The notes under the pieces were generated by a model. It was not told where the DNA came from, searched no databases, and saw nothing but the letters and a program-made list of their open reading frames with translations. Positions 47,244-59,103 of a DNA stretch of 64,000 nt are shown here, piece by piece. Where the stretch lies: contig NC_081406.1 in the NCBI RefSeq assembly GCF_030272615.1, positions 481,647,900 through 481,711,899 on the forward strand. The letters run 5' to 3'. The DNA is from Cryptomeria japonica (Eukaryota > Streptophyta > Pinopsida > Cupressales > Cupressaceae). Position 1 is the first letter of the stretch. The number at the start of each line of letters is the position of its first letter. Position numbers and translations under genes: made by a program.

Positions 47244-48391
47244 TGTTAGGCCCAATATGGAAAGCTAATGTACTGAGAGGGGAGGGGTGAATCAGTACTC
47301 CAAAACTTTTCTTCAATAATAACTTTACTGTTATGCATATATAGAATAGTGCAATAACATAAAATAAAGTTAAAGCAAATAGATAACAATCATACATGAT
47401 TCACTCCATAACACATATATTTTGGTTACGTAGAAACTCTTGGTTAGAGAGAAAAAATGTGGTGGGGATGACACCCACAACTTCACTACTGTAATAATAA
47501 AGAATGCTCGGTTAGAGCTACATTTTAGCTATTTCTGATAGCTTACTCTGTTAGGAGTAACAAGATCTGTTAGATCTACCTTGCTAAAGGATTTTACAAC
47601 ATTTAATCTGAATGCTGCACTTGGTTAGAGGCTTTACAATTTATAGACTTGATTAGAGTCTTTTACCCTGTTAAAGGTTTCTCTTTCAACTTCACAATAT
47701 TACAATAAAATCATTACAAATATCTGCAACTTTACATCTAAAATGTTATAGCAGATTCTATGTGCTCAGAATAGATTACCTTACTTATAGCATACCTCGG
47801 TAACCCATATAGTAACTTGGTAAACCCTTCTGTTTACTCTGTTCTTTGACTGTTCTCTGAAAACCTTCTCGGTGACCTCCGTGTCTCTGTAACAATCTTC
47901 TTACACACACACATACACCCTTAACTCATGCTGTATAAATAGATCTCTTAAGATGGTGATCTAATTCATTGCTTTGATCTTACAAACAAGATTCCTTGAA
48001 TGAATAACTAAACAAAATATTTATTGGTTAGATTGATCTCAAAATCATACACAATCTTTTAGTACAATTTCCAATGTAATAACGGTTCGATGTACCTCGA
48101 TCTTGTAACACATTTTCATATGCATGTCCAGGTTCAATGTATCTAGTAATAAGTTTCACTCGGTGTATATCAACTAGGTGTGTCATCTTTACTACTTGGT
48201 AGCCATGAAAAGATACTCGGTAGACAGCTCGATGTGTACTACGTTCTATGACTGCTTTCCTCTATAACCAACTAGACTGTGCATACCAACTTCTTTGTGT
48301 ACTGACTACATGATTTGGTAGTGCTAACCGACTAGAGTATATAGTATGACTTTGAATCCAAAAACTAATGGCAACTTGATAAGTAGTAACA
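47244..48391 (-). repeat. Family C 3' LTR (1148 bp)
   Basis: The plus strand begins TGTTAGGCCC and ends GTAGTAACA next to the PPT. It has the common LTR modules: hairpin at 47270-47298, CTCT...AGAG at 47437-47449, and GGTGGGGATGACACCCAC. Confidence 0.92.
47270..47298 (-). promoter_or_regulatory. Conserved LTR hairpin (family C copy)
   Basis: The arms GTACTGA and TCAGTAC (7 bp) flank GAGGGGAGGGGTGAA, 26 bp from the LTR end. The copy in the other LTR (60545-60573) has TCAATAC, one mismatch. Confidence 0.7.
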
Positions 48392-48405
48392 ATCTCCCCT
48401 TTTGA
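48392..48405 (-). other. Polypurine tract of family C
   Basis: The minus strand reads TCAAAAGGGGAGAT next to the LTR start TGTTACTAC. Outer arms AACTAATG and CATTAGTT form an inverted repeat around the PPT-LTR junction. Confidence 0.8.
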
Positions 48406-48748
48406 CATTAGTTGAGATGTTTGACAAAACTACTTTCAAAGTCATAACTCAAAAATCTATATACTTTGCAAAATGACTATACTTGACAATATATACAATA
48501 GTCAATGAAATAGTATATTTAGATATACTCCCCTTATCATTATACTGTACATAACTCTGATTTTGCATGCTTGGTTCTGTGCTTGTGTGCTATACTTACT
48601 GTCCTTGGATACTCTGCATACTCTGCTCGGTATACTCCCCCTGTATACAATACTCCAAATACTATATCAAAACTATATCACTCCCTCAATATATTATATT
48701 AATCCCCTTATATAGTATCACTCCCCCTTTTTGACAAACATCAAAAAC

Positions 48749-49530
48749 TTAATTTCCATCCGGGGGTGGTAACTGATCAAAAATGGATTTATACTTTTGC
48801 CGGGCATCAGTGAGTGCGACAGAGAGTGCATCCTTTACACTTTCCATTAAAGAAGTTTGTGCTTGAATATCAGCCAATAGGGATATTAAGCCATCAAGAG
48901 TGCTTCCCTCTTGTGTAGTAGATATGCATGTAGCTTGGTTAATCTGTTCTTGAACTGATGAAAGATGAGGAAGGAATAATGTCTGGAGTGTCATTATATC
49001 CATCCTGATCTTGTGTTCTTCATTTCTTAGTTCCAATTGTTGAGCCATGAGCTGTTGAAGCTTTGTATAAAAATTCTAAACTGAATTGGGCTCAGTAGTC
49101 AACTTATTTGAGAGATCGGTGATCTCTTTCTACAATTGCATCAGTTTTATTCTTGATATCTTTAATGAATATAGCAAATGTGCAAAGTTTCTGAAATAAA
49201 TAAAGAATATGCTTGAGTTGAGGGGACAGCTCAACAATGAATTTGACAAGCTTGACTTTCCCAATAGCTAGAGCTTTTTGTACTTCTTCTATCATTTTTG
49301 CAGTAAGCTCCTTGTCTTTTAGTTTGCTCAAGTATTCAGATGCATCTACTCTAGATGTTTCTATTTGGTTAAGGAGTTCATCTAGTTGAATGTGGATGGC
49401 TGCATCGGTTGACACTATAGCTGAAGGTAGCATATCTATCAACAGTGTCTTCACCTTCTGAAGTACTTTATTCTTCTTTTGAGTGGCCATCTATTTTTCT
49501 TGTTTGGCCTTTGCTTTGCATAGTTCACCT
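48749..49530 (-). pseudogene. Family C ORF2, C-terminal part (after the nested Copia)
   Basis: The frame continues the ORF2 part at 56215: removing the nested element joins ...LIDFG to ELCKAKAKQEK, followed by a TAG and MATQKKNKVLQKVKTLL. The helical part LSKLKDKELTAKMIEEVQKA looks like a coiled coil. A second open piece (48749-49048) is separated from it by a frame change and a stop between about 49049 and 49103, and ends at QLPPPDGN. No enzyme motif is seen. It would be the tail of a protein of about a thousand residues. Confidence 0.65.
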
Positions 49531-49544
49531 TGTTAGGTCTCAGA

Positions 49545-49577
49545 GACAACTGAGAGGGGGGGGGTGAATCAGTTGTC
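49545..49577 (-). promoter_or_regulatory. Conserved LTR hairpin (family N copy)
   Basis: Perfect 9-bp arms GACAACTGA and TCAGTTGTC lie 14 bp from the LTR end. The 5' LTR copy (near 55172-55206) has the same arms and a longer G run in the loop. Confidence 0.7.
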
Positions 49578-50114
49578 AAATAAATTCAAACCAAAAACTT
49601 ATTAACCAGCTTAATGCTTAATACCGGTAAACCAGTTAAGTATGCTGGTAGATAGTGTTAACAGTAAATTACCATACCGGTAAGAATTAATGCATGAAAC
49701 ATAAACACAAAGTCATCCACAACACATGACACCAATATTTGTACGTGGAAACCCTGTAAGGGGAAAAACCATGGTGGGAAACCTTACCCACAATCAGATG
49801 ATACTACTATAGATAGTAAGGGTACAAAGAGGGGTCTGCACATGCAGAAAGGCCAACAACCTAGAGCTCACTGCTCAATCACAACTAAGAGTCACACTGA
49901 CTACAGTTGGATGGTTAAATCCAATAAGAATGTACTGTACAAAATCGCATCTTCATATGCTGAATTCAGTACTGGTGTAATGCTGATATGCTTCTATAAA
50001 AACCTAACTTCACCTTCAGATGATGTCTTCATGTATGCCTCTGCTTGATCTCGCATATACCTTCACTCAAATCTTTTTCGCATTCCACACTTGATCTTAC
50101 AAATAAGATCTTAC

Positions 50115-50121
50115 ATTTATA
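50115..50121 (-). promoter_or_regulatory. Putative TATA box in family N LTR
   Basis: TATAAAT on the element strand, after CTTAGGGTATGG. It is repeated at 55742-55748 in the other LTR and matches the position of the family B TATA box. Confidence 0.5.
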
Positions 50122-50587
50122 CCATACCCTAAGACCAATTTTAGTAGGTCAGCTCTACAAGATATTACAATAAAACATTTTACAAATAATATAATATCTG
50201 ATGCAATAACTGATAAAACATGTCAGTTTAGTGCATTTATAACAATAATAAATTATCTCCATCACGTGCCATGCTGATCTGGAAAAGATAAACCTGCCGG
50301 TGTAACCCTAGATAACCTGGACCTATTTGCCGGTAAAGGCAAATATGCAAATAAGAATATATCAATGATTAGTACTTCAAAATAAAGTGTCCACATGATG
50401 TCTTAGACATTACCAAGTGTCTTCCATGTCATTCCAGGTACCAGTGAACATTATATCCTACTGGTTGATCATATACCAGTAACTGTTGCACAAATTACTA
50501 CTTGCCGGTGAATGTTGCTGGATCTCCAAAGTAGGTGTATTTAGTAGGTGTTGACATCAATGACAAAACCATACCAAAATACCAACA

Positions 50588-50601
50588 ATCTCCCCCTTTG
50601 G
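50588..50601 (-). other. Polypurine tract of family N
   Basis: ATCTCCCCCTTTGG on the plus strand adjoins the LTR. The following 346 bp up to the pol stop hold further tracts (CTCCCCCTGG near 50684, CTCCCCCTTT near 50771) and no gene. Confidence 0.8.
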
Positions 50602-50947
50602 CATTGATGGCAACACAAGATGGAAAAACCATCAAAGTGCCAAAATAGAAATGCCAAATACAAAAACCAACAATCTTCATTTCTCCCCCTGGGAGTAACA
50701 ATACCAATCTTTCAAAAAAAACTTTCCCTTAAAATCTCTTTTTCTTTCCAAAAGGATATTGTGTTTTTCCATAGATATCTCTCCCCCTTTGACATCAAAT
50801 GCCAAATTCACAAAAGGTCAAGTTCATACAAAATACCAACCAATTCAATATACCAACTACTCCCCCTGAGAAGTAGCTTCCTCATCAAATACTGGAATAA
50901 AAGATTTGTCCATTTAATTCTTCCGGTTGATGACAATCATCAACTGT

Positions 50948-52084
50948 CTAAGTCACTACCGATGGTGGTATGACTCCGAGCTGATTTCTGAGATACTCAA
51001 AAGTTTCCTTAGGCAAGGGTTTTGTGAAAATATCTACAAGCTGTTCTTTAGTATTCACATAAACCAGTTTTATCTCTTTTTCTTCAACTTTTTCCCTTAG
51101 AAAATTCAGTTTGATAGAAACATGTTTTGTTTTAGAATGTAATACCGGATTTTTAGATATATCAATTGCTGCAGTGTTATCATAGTATATAGTAATAGGT
51201 TCCTTGCATTTTACCTTTATGTCTTTCAACATTTGCTTAAGCCAAAGTACCTGTGTACAGTTTGTTGCTGCTGCAACATATTCTGATTCTACTGTTGATA
51301 AAGATGTACAACTCTGTTTCTTACTCAACCAAGAAACTAATCTTTTTCCAAGAAAGAATGCTCCTCTAGTGGTGCTTTTTCTATCATCCACATCTCCTAC
51401 CCAATTTGCATTTGTATATGCACATAGATCAAAATTTTCATCTTTAGGATACCATAATCCAAGATTTGCTGTGCCTTGTAAGTACCGGAGAATCCTTTTC
51501 ACTGCTGATTCATGATTTTCCTTAGGATTACTCTGAAATCTAGAAACTATACATATTGCATTCATAATATCAGGTCTAGTTTGTGTCAAATATAGTAAAC
51601 CTCCTATCATATATTTGTATCTAGTTGGATTAATAGGTGTAGATTCACCCCTTTGAGATAATTTGTCATTTGTAGTCATAGGTGTGCTTACCGGTTTAGA
51701 GTTCTCCATCCCAAATTTCTTAAGTAGTTCTTTCAAGTACTTAGATTGACTCAAAAATATACCTTTATCAGTCTGTAAAATCTGCAATCCTAAAAAGAAT
51801 TTTATTTCTCCAATCATAGACATTTCAAATTCTTGCTACATTTCAAGAGAAAATTCTTTGCATAATTCATCTTCTCCTCCAAAGATTATATCATCAACAA
51901 ATACTTCAATAATCAAGATGTCATCATTAGTTACTTTGTAATTTAAATTGCTATCTGCATTTCCTTTAGTAAAACCAATCTTTAAAAGATACTTATCCAA
52001 TCTTGCATACCAAGCTCTTAGGGCTTGTTTTAATCCATACAGAGCTTTTCTTAATCTACAAACCATATCATTGTCATCTGTCAA
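50948..52084 (-). pseudogene. Family N: C-terminal RT and RNase H
   Basis: It begins after a one-base deletion near 52083. RT continues with YGLKQALRAWYARLDKYL and the catalytic [13 protein letters not shown] follows at about 51835 after FSLEM, and the frame then runs open to 50948: MIGGLLYLTQTRPDIM, RILRYLQGTANLGLWYP, and RNase H with ESEYVAAATNCTQ, YYDNTAAID and [13 protein letters not shown]. The first RNase H acidic motif reads AYTNANWVGD, so both Asp of the usual T-D-A-D-W are Asn, which should inactivate it. Confidence 0.88.
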
Positions 52085-53037
52085 GAAAATTCATCAGGCT
52101 GTTCAATATAGACTTCCTCTTCAAGATCTCCATTCAAAAATGCACATTTAATATCCATTTGATAAACTTTGTAATCCTTGTGAGCTGCAAAAGCCAAGTA
52201 TAATCTAACTGCCTCAATTCTGGCTACCGGTGCAAAGGTTTCATTGTAATCAACTCCTTTATGAGAATATCCCTTACACACTAGTCTTGCTTTATTTCTG
52301 ACAACCTTACCATCTTCATTAATTTTGTTTCTAAATACCCATTTGGTTCCAATTACATTTTTATTTTTAGGCAGGGGAACTAATGTCCAAGTATTATTTT
52401 TCTCAATTTGTCCTAATTCTTCTTCCATAGCTTTGATCCAAAATTTATCTTCACATGCCTCATTGATAGTTAATGGTTCAATTTGAGATATAAGACATAC
52501 CTCTTCATTTTCCAATCTTCCTCTTGTCATAACTCCTTTAAATTTGCTTCCAATTATCTGATCTTCAGAATGATTTAGTCTTACATACCGGGGTGTCTTA
52601 GTCTGTTGTTGTTCTTCAATTACTATGGAATCCTTTGATGATACCAGAGTAACTGGATCATCATTATGTATCAGTGGATTTATTGTAGGTTCATTTGTCA
52701 TAATTTCTATTTCCGGTTCAGAGTCTATATATCTCGAAGTTCCTCTGAATTGTTCATCAATCTTTACATTTGTACTCTCGACAATTTTCTGTAATCTTTT
52801 ATTAAAACATCTATATGCCTTGCTCTTAGATGAATAACCAAGAAATATTCCGTCATCACTTCTAGGATCAAACTTGCCAATATACTCATCTCTTCTAATA
52901 TAACATTTACTTCCAAAAATTCTAAAGTACTTAAGAGTAGGAATATTACCAAACCATAGTTCATGAGGGGTCTTACCAGTTTCACCTTTGATGTGAACTT
53001 TGTTGAATGTATAGATAGCAGTGCTTACTGCCTCTCT
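52081..53037 (-). pseudogene. Family N: integrase C-terminus, linker and N-terminal RT
   Basis: Reading continues from 53038 after a TAG in the position of a Trp (PHVY, stop, REAVSTAIYTFN). A stretch with FRIFGSKCYIRRDEYIGKFD gives the integrase C-terminal region. Then come the linker (PRYVRLNHSEDQIIGSK) and RT fingers and palm ([42 protein letters not shown]). The frame ends at 52081 because one T is missing in the FSLTDD region. Confidence 0.85.
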
Positions 53038-55098
53038 CTAGTACACATGTGGTAGATTTTCTTTTGATAACATACTTCTTGCTGCATCCAAGATAGTTTT
53101 GTTTTTCCTTTCAACAACTCCATTCTGTTGTGGTGTCCGAGGTGCTAATAACTGTCTTTTGATTCCATTCACTTCACATAATGTATTAAAATCTTTAGAT
53201 GTGAATTCTCCTCCTTGATCTGATCTTAAACATTTGATTTTCTTATCGGTTTCATTTTCAACCATTGTTTTGAATAGTTTGAACTTTCCAAGTGCTTCTG
53301 ATTTTTCTTTGAGAAAAGTAACCCAACACATTCTAGAATAATCATCAATAATTAGCATGAAATATCTATCACCTTGTAAGCTTTTAGTTCTAGCTGGACC
53401 ACATAATTCAGTGTGAATTAAATCAAGAGCATTATTGGATTTTTCTGGAATACTTTTGAAACTAGCTCTAACTTGTTTTCCAAATTGACATTCCTTGCAA
53501 ATTGTATTCTGAGGTTTCACAATTTTAGGTAGATCTCTAACTACCTTAGAAGTACTGATTTTTACCATGCAATCAAAATTTACATGACATAGTCTTTTAT
53601 GCCATAACCAAATTTCATCTATATGTGCAATTAAGAATGCCTTTTCACTGTTATTCAAATGAAAGATATTACCTCTAGTCTGATTACCGGTTGCAATTTC
53701 CAAACCAGTTCTATTCATGATTTTGCATTTTCCATTTTTAAATTGTAACTGAAAACCTTTCTCAACTAATTGACCAACACTTAAAAGATTATGTTTTAAT
53801 CCTTCAACATAGTAGACATTGTCAGTGTTATGTTTACCATCAAGAAATATTGAACCCTTACCTTTGATTGAACAGGCTTTTTCATCTCCAAATCTTACTA
53901 AACCTCCATTGTATTCTAGAAAGTTCAAGAATTTACCTTTGTCTCCAGTCATGTGATGTGAGCATCCTGAGTCAATAATCCATTCATCCTTTGATTCAAA
54001 TTTAGCTACTAGGGCTTGTTCTATCGGTTGAGCAATAGGTGCCGGTTGATCTTCTGTTATAGCAACAAAGACCCATCCATTGTTTGCTGGATCCTCATTA
54101 GAATCATCAGTCACACCTTCATCAGCAATGTAGCAAGATTTATCTTTGTTCTTCTTAAATCTATATCTCTGATATTTAGGATTAGGCTTGTATGTTCTTC
54201 TAGCTTCTTCTCTTAGTCTAGCATGTCTATCAGGGCATCTTGAAGCCATATGAACAATCTTATTGTAGTTCAAACATTTAAAGGGTGCTTTACCTTCATA
54301 CTTACTTCCAATTGGACCTTTTGGCATTTTTCTTGCAAATAGTGCTTCAAGTTCTTCAAGCTCTTCATTCTCCTTCCTAGTTTCTTCAAGTTCTTTTGCA
54401 TAAAAGCCTCTCCAGTCTGATTTGTCAAAAGATGGAGCAGATGATGTTGATGCTTTGAAGGCCAAATCAGTCTTTATAGTAGCAACAGGACCAAATTCCT
54501 CAATTTCAAAAGCTGAAAGTTTTCCAGTCAATGTATCCCTAGTTACTGATGTATTAGGCATTATTCTCAACTCATTTATAGCAATAACCTTCATTTTATA
54601 TGCCGGTGGTAAACCTCTTAAGATTTTTGAAACAATCTCATCCTCACTAAAGGTTCCTCCACAACATTTGATACCCAAAACAATTTCATTTACTTTTTCC
54701 ATGAAAGCAGAAATCCTTTCATCTTCTTCCATTTTCAGATGTTCATACCTGACTCAGAAGCTTTCAAGTTTTGCAATTTTGACTGTGGAGTCTCCTTAAT
54801 TCAGTGTTTCCAAATGATCCCAAATAGCTTTAGCAGTAGACCTATCTGATAATCCCATGATTTGTTGATCTGATAATGCGCTCAAGAGTGCTTCTCTTGG
54901 TTTGCAATCATTTTCTTCATGTTTAGCTAAAGTAGTTGGAGCAGTCTGACCAGCTAGAACATCAGTATAACCATTCTTAGTAACTTCCCAGATGTCTTTA
55001 CCGATGCAATTCAGATGTGTCTCCATTCCGATCTTCCATATCCCATAGTTGGTTCCATCAAGTTTAGGACTATCCTTTCTGAAATAATTAGTAGACAT
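53038..55098 (-). pseudogene. Family N: gag, protease and integrase N-terminal part
   Basis: Gag starts at the ATG at 55098 (MSTNYFRKDSPKLDGTNYGI), 44 bp from the PBS. After a TAA at 54796 and another stop near 54750, the frame is open for 564 residues. The CCHC knuckle is damaged (CLNYNKIVHMASRC, with Cys-to-Tyr and Gly-to-Val). The protease site WIIDSGCSHHMTGD is intact. Integrase shows WHKRLCHVNFD, CKECQFGK, LIHTELCGP where Asp is usual before LCG, CLRSDQGGEF and QQNGVVERKN. The last piece ends at the stop near 53038. Confidence 0.88.
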
Positions 55099-55141
55099 TG
55101 GATCTCCTCAAGTTGTTAAACTTCTGCAAAAAGAGGACTAG

Positions 55142-55153
55142 GCTCTGATACCA
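55142..55153 (-). other. Primer binding site, family N
   Basis: The minus strand reads TGGTATCAGAGC, a perfect iMet-type site two bases from the LTR. Confidence 0.93.
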
Positions 55154-55155
55154 AT

Positions 55156-56214
55156 TGTTAAGTCCCGGAGACAACTGAGAGGGGGGGGGGGTGAATCAGT
55201 TGTCAAATAAATTCAAACCAAAAACTTATTAACCAACTTAATGCTTAATACCGATAAACTAGTTAAGTATGCCGTTAGATAGTGTTAACAGTAAATTGCC
55301 ATACCGGTAAGAATTGATGCATGAGACATAAACACAAAGTCATTCACAACACATGACACCAATATTTGTATGTGGAAACCCTGTAAGGGGAAAAACCATG
55401 GTGGGAAACCTTACCCACAATCAGATGATACTACTACAGATAGTAAGTGTACAAAGAGAGGTCTGCACATGCAGAAAGGCCAACAGCCTAGAGCTCACTG
55501 CTCAATCACAAACGGGAGTCACACTAACTACAATTGGATGGTTAAATCCAATAAGAATGTACTGTACAAAATCACATCTTCATATGCTGAATTCAGTACC
55601 AGTGTAATGCTGATATGCTTCTACAAAAACCTAACTTCACCTTCAGATAATGTCTTCGTGTATGGCTATGCTTGATCTTGCATATACCTTCACTCAGATC
55701 TTTTTCGCATTCCACACTTGATCTTACAAATAAGATCTTACATTTATACCATACCCTAAGACCAATTTTAGTAGGTCGGCTCTACAAGATATTACAATAA
55801 AACATTTTACAAATAATATAATATCCGATGCAATAACTGATAAAACATGTCAGCTTAGTGCATTTATAACAATAATAAATTATCTCCATAGCATGCCATG
55901 CTGATCTGGAAAAGATAAACCTGCCGGTGTAACCCTAGATAACCTGGACCTATTTGCCGGTAAAGGCAAATATGCAAATAAGAATATATCAATGATTAGT
56001 ACTTCAAAATAAAGTGTCCACATGATGTCTTCGACATTACCAAGTGTCTTCCATGTCATTCCAGGTACCGGTGAACATTATATCCTACTGGTTGATCATA
56101 TACCAGTAACTGTTGCACAAATTACTACTTGCCGGTGAATGTTGCTGGATCTCCAAAGTAGGTGTATTTAGTAGGTGTTGACATCATTGACAAAACCATA
56201 CCAAAATACCAACA
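55156..56214 (-). repeat. Family N 5' LTR (1059 bp)
   Basis: It starts TGTTAAGTCC next to the PBS and ends ATACCAACA at the TSD. It is nearly the same as 49531-50587. Confidence 0.93.
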
Positions 56215-58557
56215 CACCAAAATCAATAAGTGCTTGCCCCTTTAATTTTGAGATATCCACATTGGGCAACACTATTGGTGTACATAAATCAACTTTGAAA
56301 CTATGCTTTTTCACCTTCTTCTCTTTACCTTTGGTCGATTGGACCAAGACAATAGCTTGAGAGGCTTGTTGACCCTTGGTAGGTCACTCGGTAGAGGCAA
56401 CACTTTGGTCGGTTCCTGTAGCTGCTGTGGTGTCTTTCGGTGTCCCGGTACTAGGTGTCTCAGCTGCTACATTTTCGATGCTTGAGGGTGCTTGAGAGGT
56501 CTAGTCTTGAGTTGTACCTTCTGCAGCTTCAGATTGGTGACCTTTGGTGCCTTGTGCTATATCCTGAGGAGCTTTGGTAGAGACAGGTTGATTGATCGGT
56601 GGGTAAGGCTAAACTTGTTCTAAAACGGATTCACTAGATACAAGTTTTGCATATGTAGTGCCTTCTATCATTTCCTGCTTCGGTGCTTCTGCATCCATGA
56701 CATCTTCATCAATTTGAATCGTGTCAGCCGGGTCTTGCTTGGTAGCATCAGGACCGTGCTCAGTGACATCAGGATTGTGCTCAGTGACATCAACAATTTC
56801 AACTTTAGATTGTTCACTGACATCTTTATTTTTGAAGATTTTCTACCATTTTGCTTTTGTCTCATTTTCTACATCAATATATAGCCCATTCATCAGTTTT
56901 AAGGCTCTTTGTTTGACAAGAAATTTTGAATTGTAGGTTATCAAATGTTCCTTTATTTCTGCTATAGACATATTAGGAAATAGATGGACTGGACTTCTTT
57001 CTCTAATTTGTTTCTCTGAGTCCATTGCATATTTCCACCTATTATCAATATGGAAGTAAAGTTTATTTGGAAGTGACTTTACTAGTTCTAATGGAGCTAG
57101 CCAAAACTTTAGAAGTGTGCAAATAATAGCTTCTTCAATTTGTCTCTTCTCATCATTATTCCTAGTCTCATACTTGACATATCTAAATCCTGTAAATCTA
57201 CCATAGTCTTTTAGATTGGCACATAATTTTTCAACACTATGAATATTTACCTTCTTGCTCTTTACAATCTGGAATTTGTTTGCATCTTCGGATTCTGTAT
57301 CACTAGACTCTTTTGCCAGAATGAGTCTCCGAGTAGATTTCTTGTAGGTCTTGGTTACCTTGGGAGCAGTAACACTCTTTTGTCTCTTACTCGATGATGC
57401 AGCTGATGCTCTTGTATTAGGTCTCTTTGTTGGAGGAGTCGGTAGGGCCTTTGAAGTGTCCAGTTTCTTTCTTTTCAACACTTTACCCTTAGGCAGTTCA
57501 GTGCTCAATGTTATTGCTGCCTCTTGAGCTTCTGATTCCTCTTCGGTGATGGAAAGAGTGCCTTTGATAGGTGTAGAGGAAGATTCTTCTCCGAATTTCT
57601 CTGTTAAAACCTTTATCATCTTTCTAGCCTTTCTTGTAGCCTTGGGTACTACAATGCTCATTTTGACTTTTCCCTTCACCTCTTCATAGGTTCCATATCT
57701 TAGCTTGGTAGCATGCCTTGGTAATGTAAGATATGTATCAATTTTCTGTTGTGTGATATCAAAGTCAATCTTGTAACCCATTGGTGGCAAAGATTGAGTC
57801 CTTGGTTCCACAACATTCACATAATAGTATTTGCTGAGTTGTTTTTCTTCGGCTTCCTTATTGTGTTCAAATTCTCAAATAGGTTCTTCAGTAACACTTC
57901 ACATAAGTCAACTTTCATTCCCTTTTTCACAATTTTATAGGCTAAGTCAACTACTGCACAGGGTACACTATTTTCCCTTGCTGATTGGAAGAAACAGTAA
58001 CCAATTACTCTAATGGCAAACTTAAGTTCTGCATCAGTGACATTGTTCAGTTTTAATCCTCTGTAATCAGATTCTACTCCGGTTAAACTGATTAACTCCT
58101 TCTGTGATATCATCTTCTAAGCTTGTGCATGATCATAGATAGGATAACCGGTGATCACATGAATGATTTCCTTGGTGATTTTGAATGGTTGCTCTTCTAG
58201 CCACATGAAATCATCACAAACTCTGCTTAGACCAAACTTAACCCATTGGGGCTTGAACACACGAGGGTAGGTTAGGGATTTAGTCAGTCCCTTGATTCTG
58301 ATGTGTTCATATTTGCTGTTTAATACACCATCGGTACATAATTCATCATAGGTGTCTCTAATCTCAACATGACCGAGTTCTTCAACATGACATTTGGTGA
58401 AGAATCTCACATCTTCAACTAACAAGACTCGATCCGGGATGAGTGAAAAGGCGGTTTTGTCATTTGATTCAGAGGTGACTTTAGGAGTCAAAGTGTATTT
58501 CAGTGAGGGCTTCTCTATATTCTTGACAACTATGGGATCTTGGATCTTGGGTGCCAT
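56215..58557 (-). pseudogene. Family C ORF2, N-terminal and middle part, function unknown
   Basis: The likely start is the ATG at 58557 (MAPKIQDPIVVKNIEKPSLK). A helical N-terminal domain follows: VKFGLSRVCDDFMWLEEQPF, KITKEIIHVITGYPIYD, then after one stop LKFAIRVIGYCFFQSARENS and DLAYKIVKKGMKVDLCEVLL. Next is a basic, Ser/Thr-rich stretch (KGKVLKRKKLDTSKALPTPP, RRLILAKESSDTESED), then another folded-looking segment (HIDNRWKYAMDSEKQIRERS), and a long Thr/Ser/Gln-rich tail. Stops are near 58115, 56845, 56610, 56505 and 56382, with one frame change near 57820. No gag, pol or envelope motif is visible. It resembles the LINE extra ORF. Confidence 0.65.
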
Positions 58558-59103
58558 TGTAGATTTCAGGTAAAAACTTAGCAAACTATCCTTAGGGTTT
58601 GATGGTTTACAAACGACAGACGCTTCACACTCAGCAGATAATAGCAATTTGTTAAGATCGGTAAACTAGCTTGACAGTGTGATGAGATTTGATGTAAATA
58701 CCTTGGATTCGCTTTGAATGAGGTTTGATCGCCTTGATTCGCTCTACTCTGCTCTTTCGAAAACTTGGTGAATGTAAATGACCGCGAAAATGCTTTTAAG
58801 TACACAAAATACCTTATCGGGCTCCGTGCAGGTTAGGTCAAAGATATTAAATGCACTCGGTTCACCTTTTAACCGATTTACTCTCTTTTTGTTTTAACCG
58901 AGTAACCAAATTTCCTTCATTTACCGACTTGACAGGCTTCCTGTATTCACCGACTTGACAGGTTTTGTGTAAAGTACTTTTGATAGAATTTCAAACTTAC
59001 TAATGCATCTTAACTATACATATTTTGAATTTAGTACATAATAGAATAGGAACTGTTATGATTTTAACCTTCAGAGAATGTAGTCCCTTCATACCTTTTC
59101 TAA
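58558..59103. other. Spacer between family C ORF1 and ORF2
   Basis: I see no coding motif. The region has ACCGA/AACCGAG-type short repeats (for example near 58870 and 58920) similar to those in the family C LTR. Confidence 0.5.

Larger units (their letters stand above)
49531..50587 (-). repeat. Family N 3' LTR (1057 bp)
   Basis: It starts TGTTAGGTCT and ends ATACCAACA before the PPT. It contains the hairpin at 49545-49577, CCC...GGG at 49752-49762, and a TATA-like ATTTATA at 50115-50121 (TATAAAT on the element strand). Confidence 0.93.
49531..56214 (-). mobile_element. Ty1/Copia element (family N) nested in family C ORF2
   Basis: A 6.7-kb element with LTRs at 49531-50587 and 55156-56214, a perfect PBS and a PPT. 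The flanks CACCT (49526-49530) and CACCA (56215-56219) form a 5-bp TSD with one mismatch. The LTRs are close in sequence: about a dozen differences in the first 200 bp by eye, mostly transitions. The coding region has few stops and one clear one-base deletion. It is the least decayed pol-bearing element here and is younger than its host element. Confidence 0.93.

Noticed and set aside
49842-50048. Short ORF repeated near 55353-55675
   Set aside because: It lies within the family N LTR, on the strand opposite to the element genes, and shows no motif.
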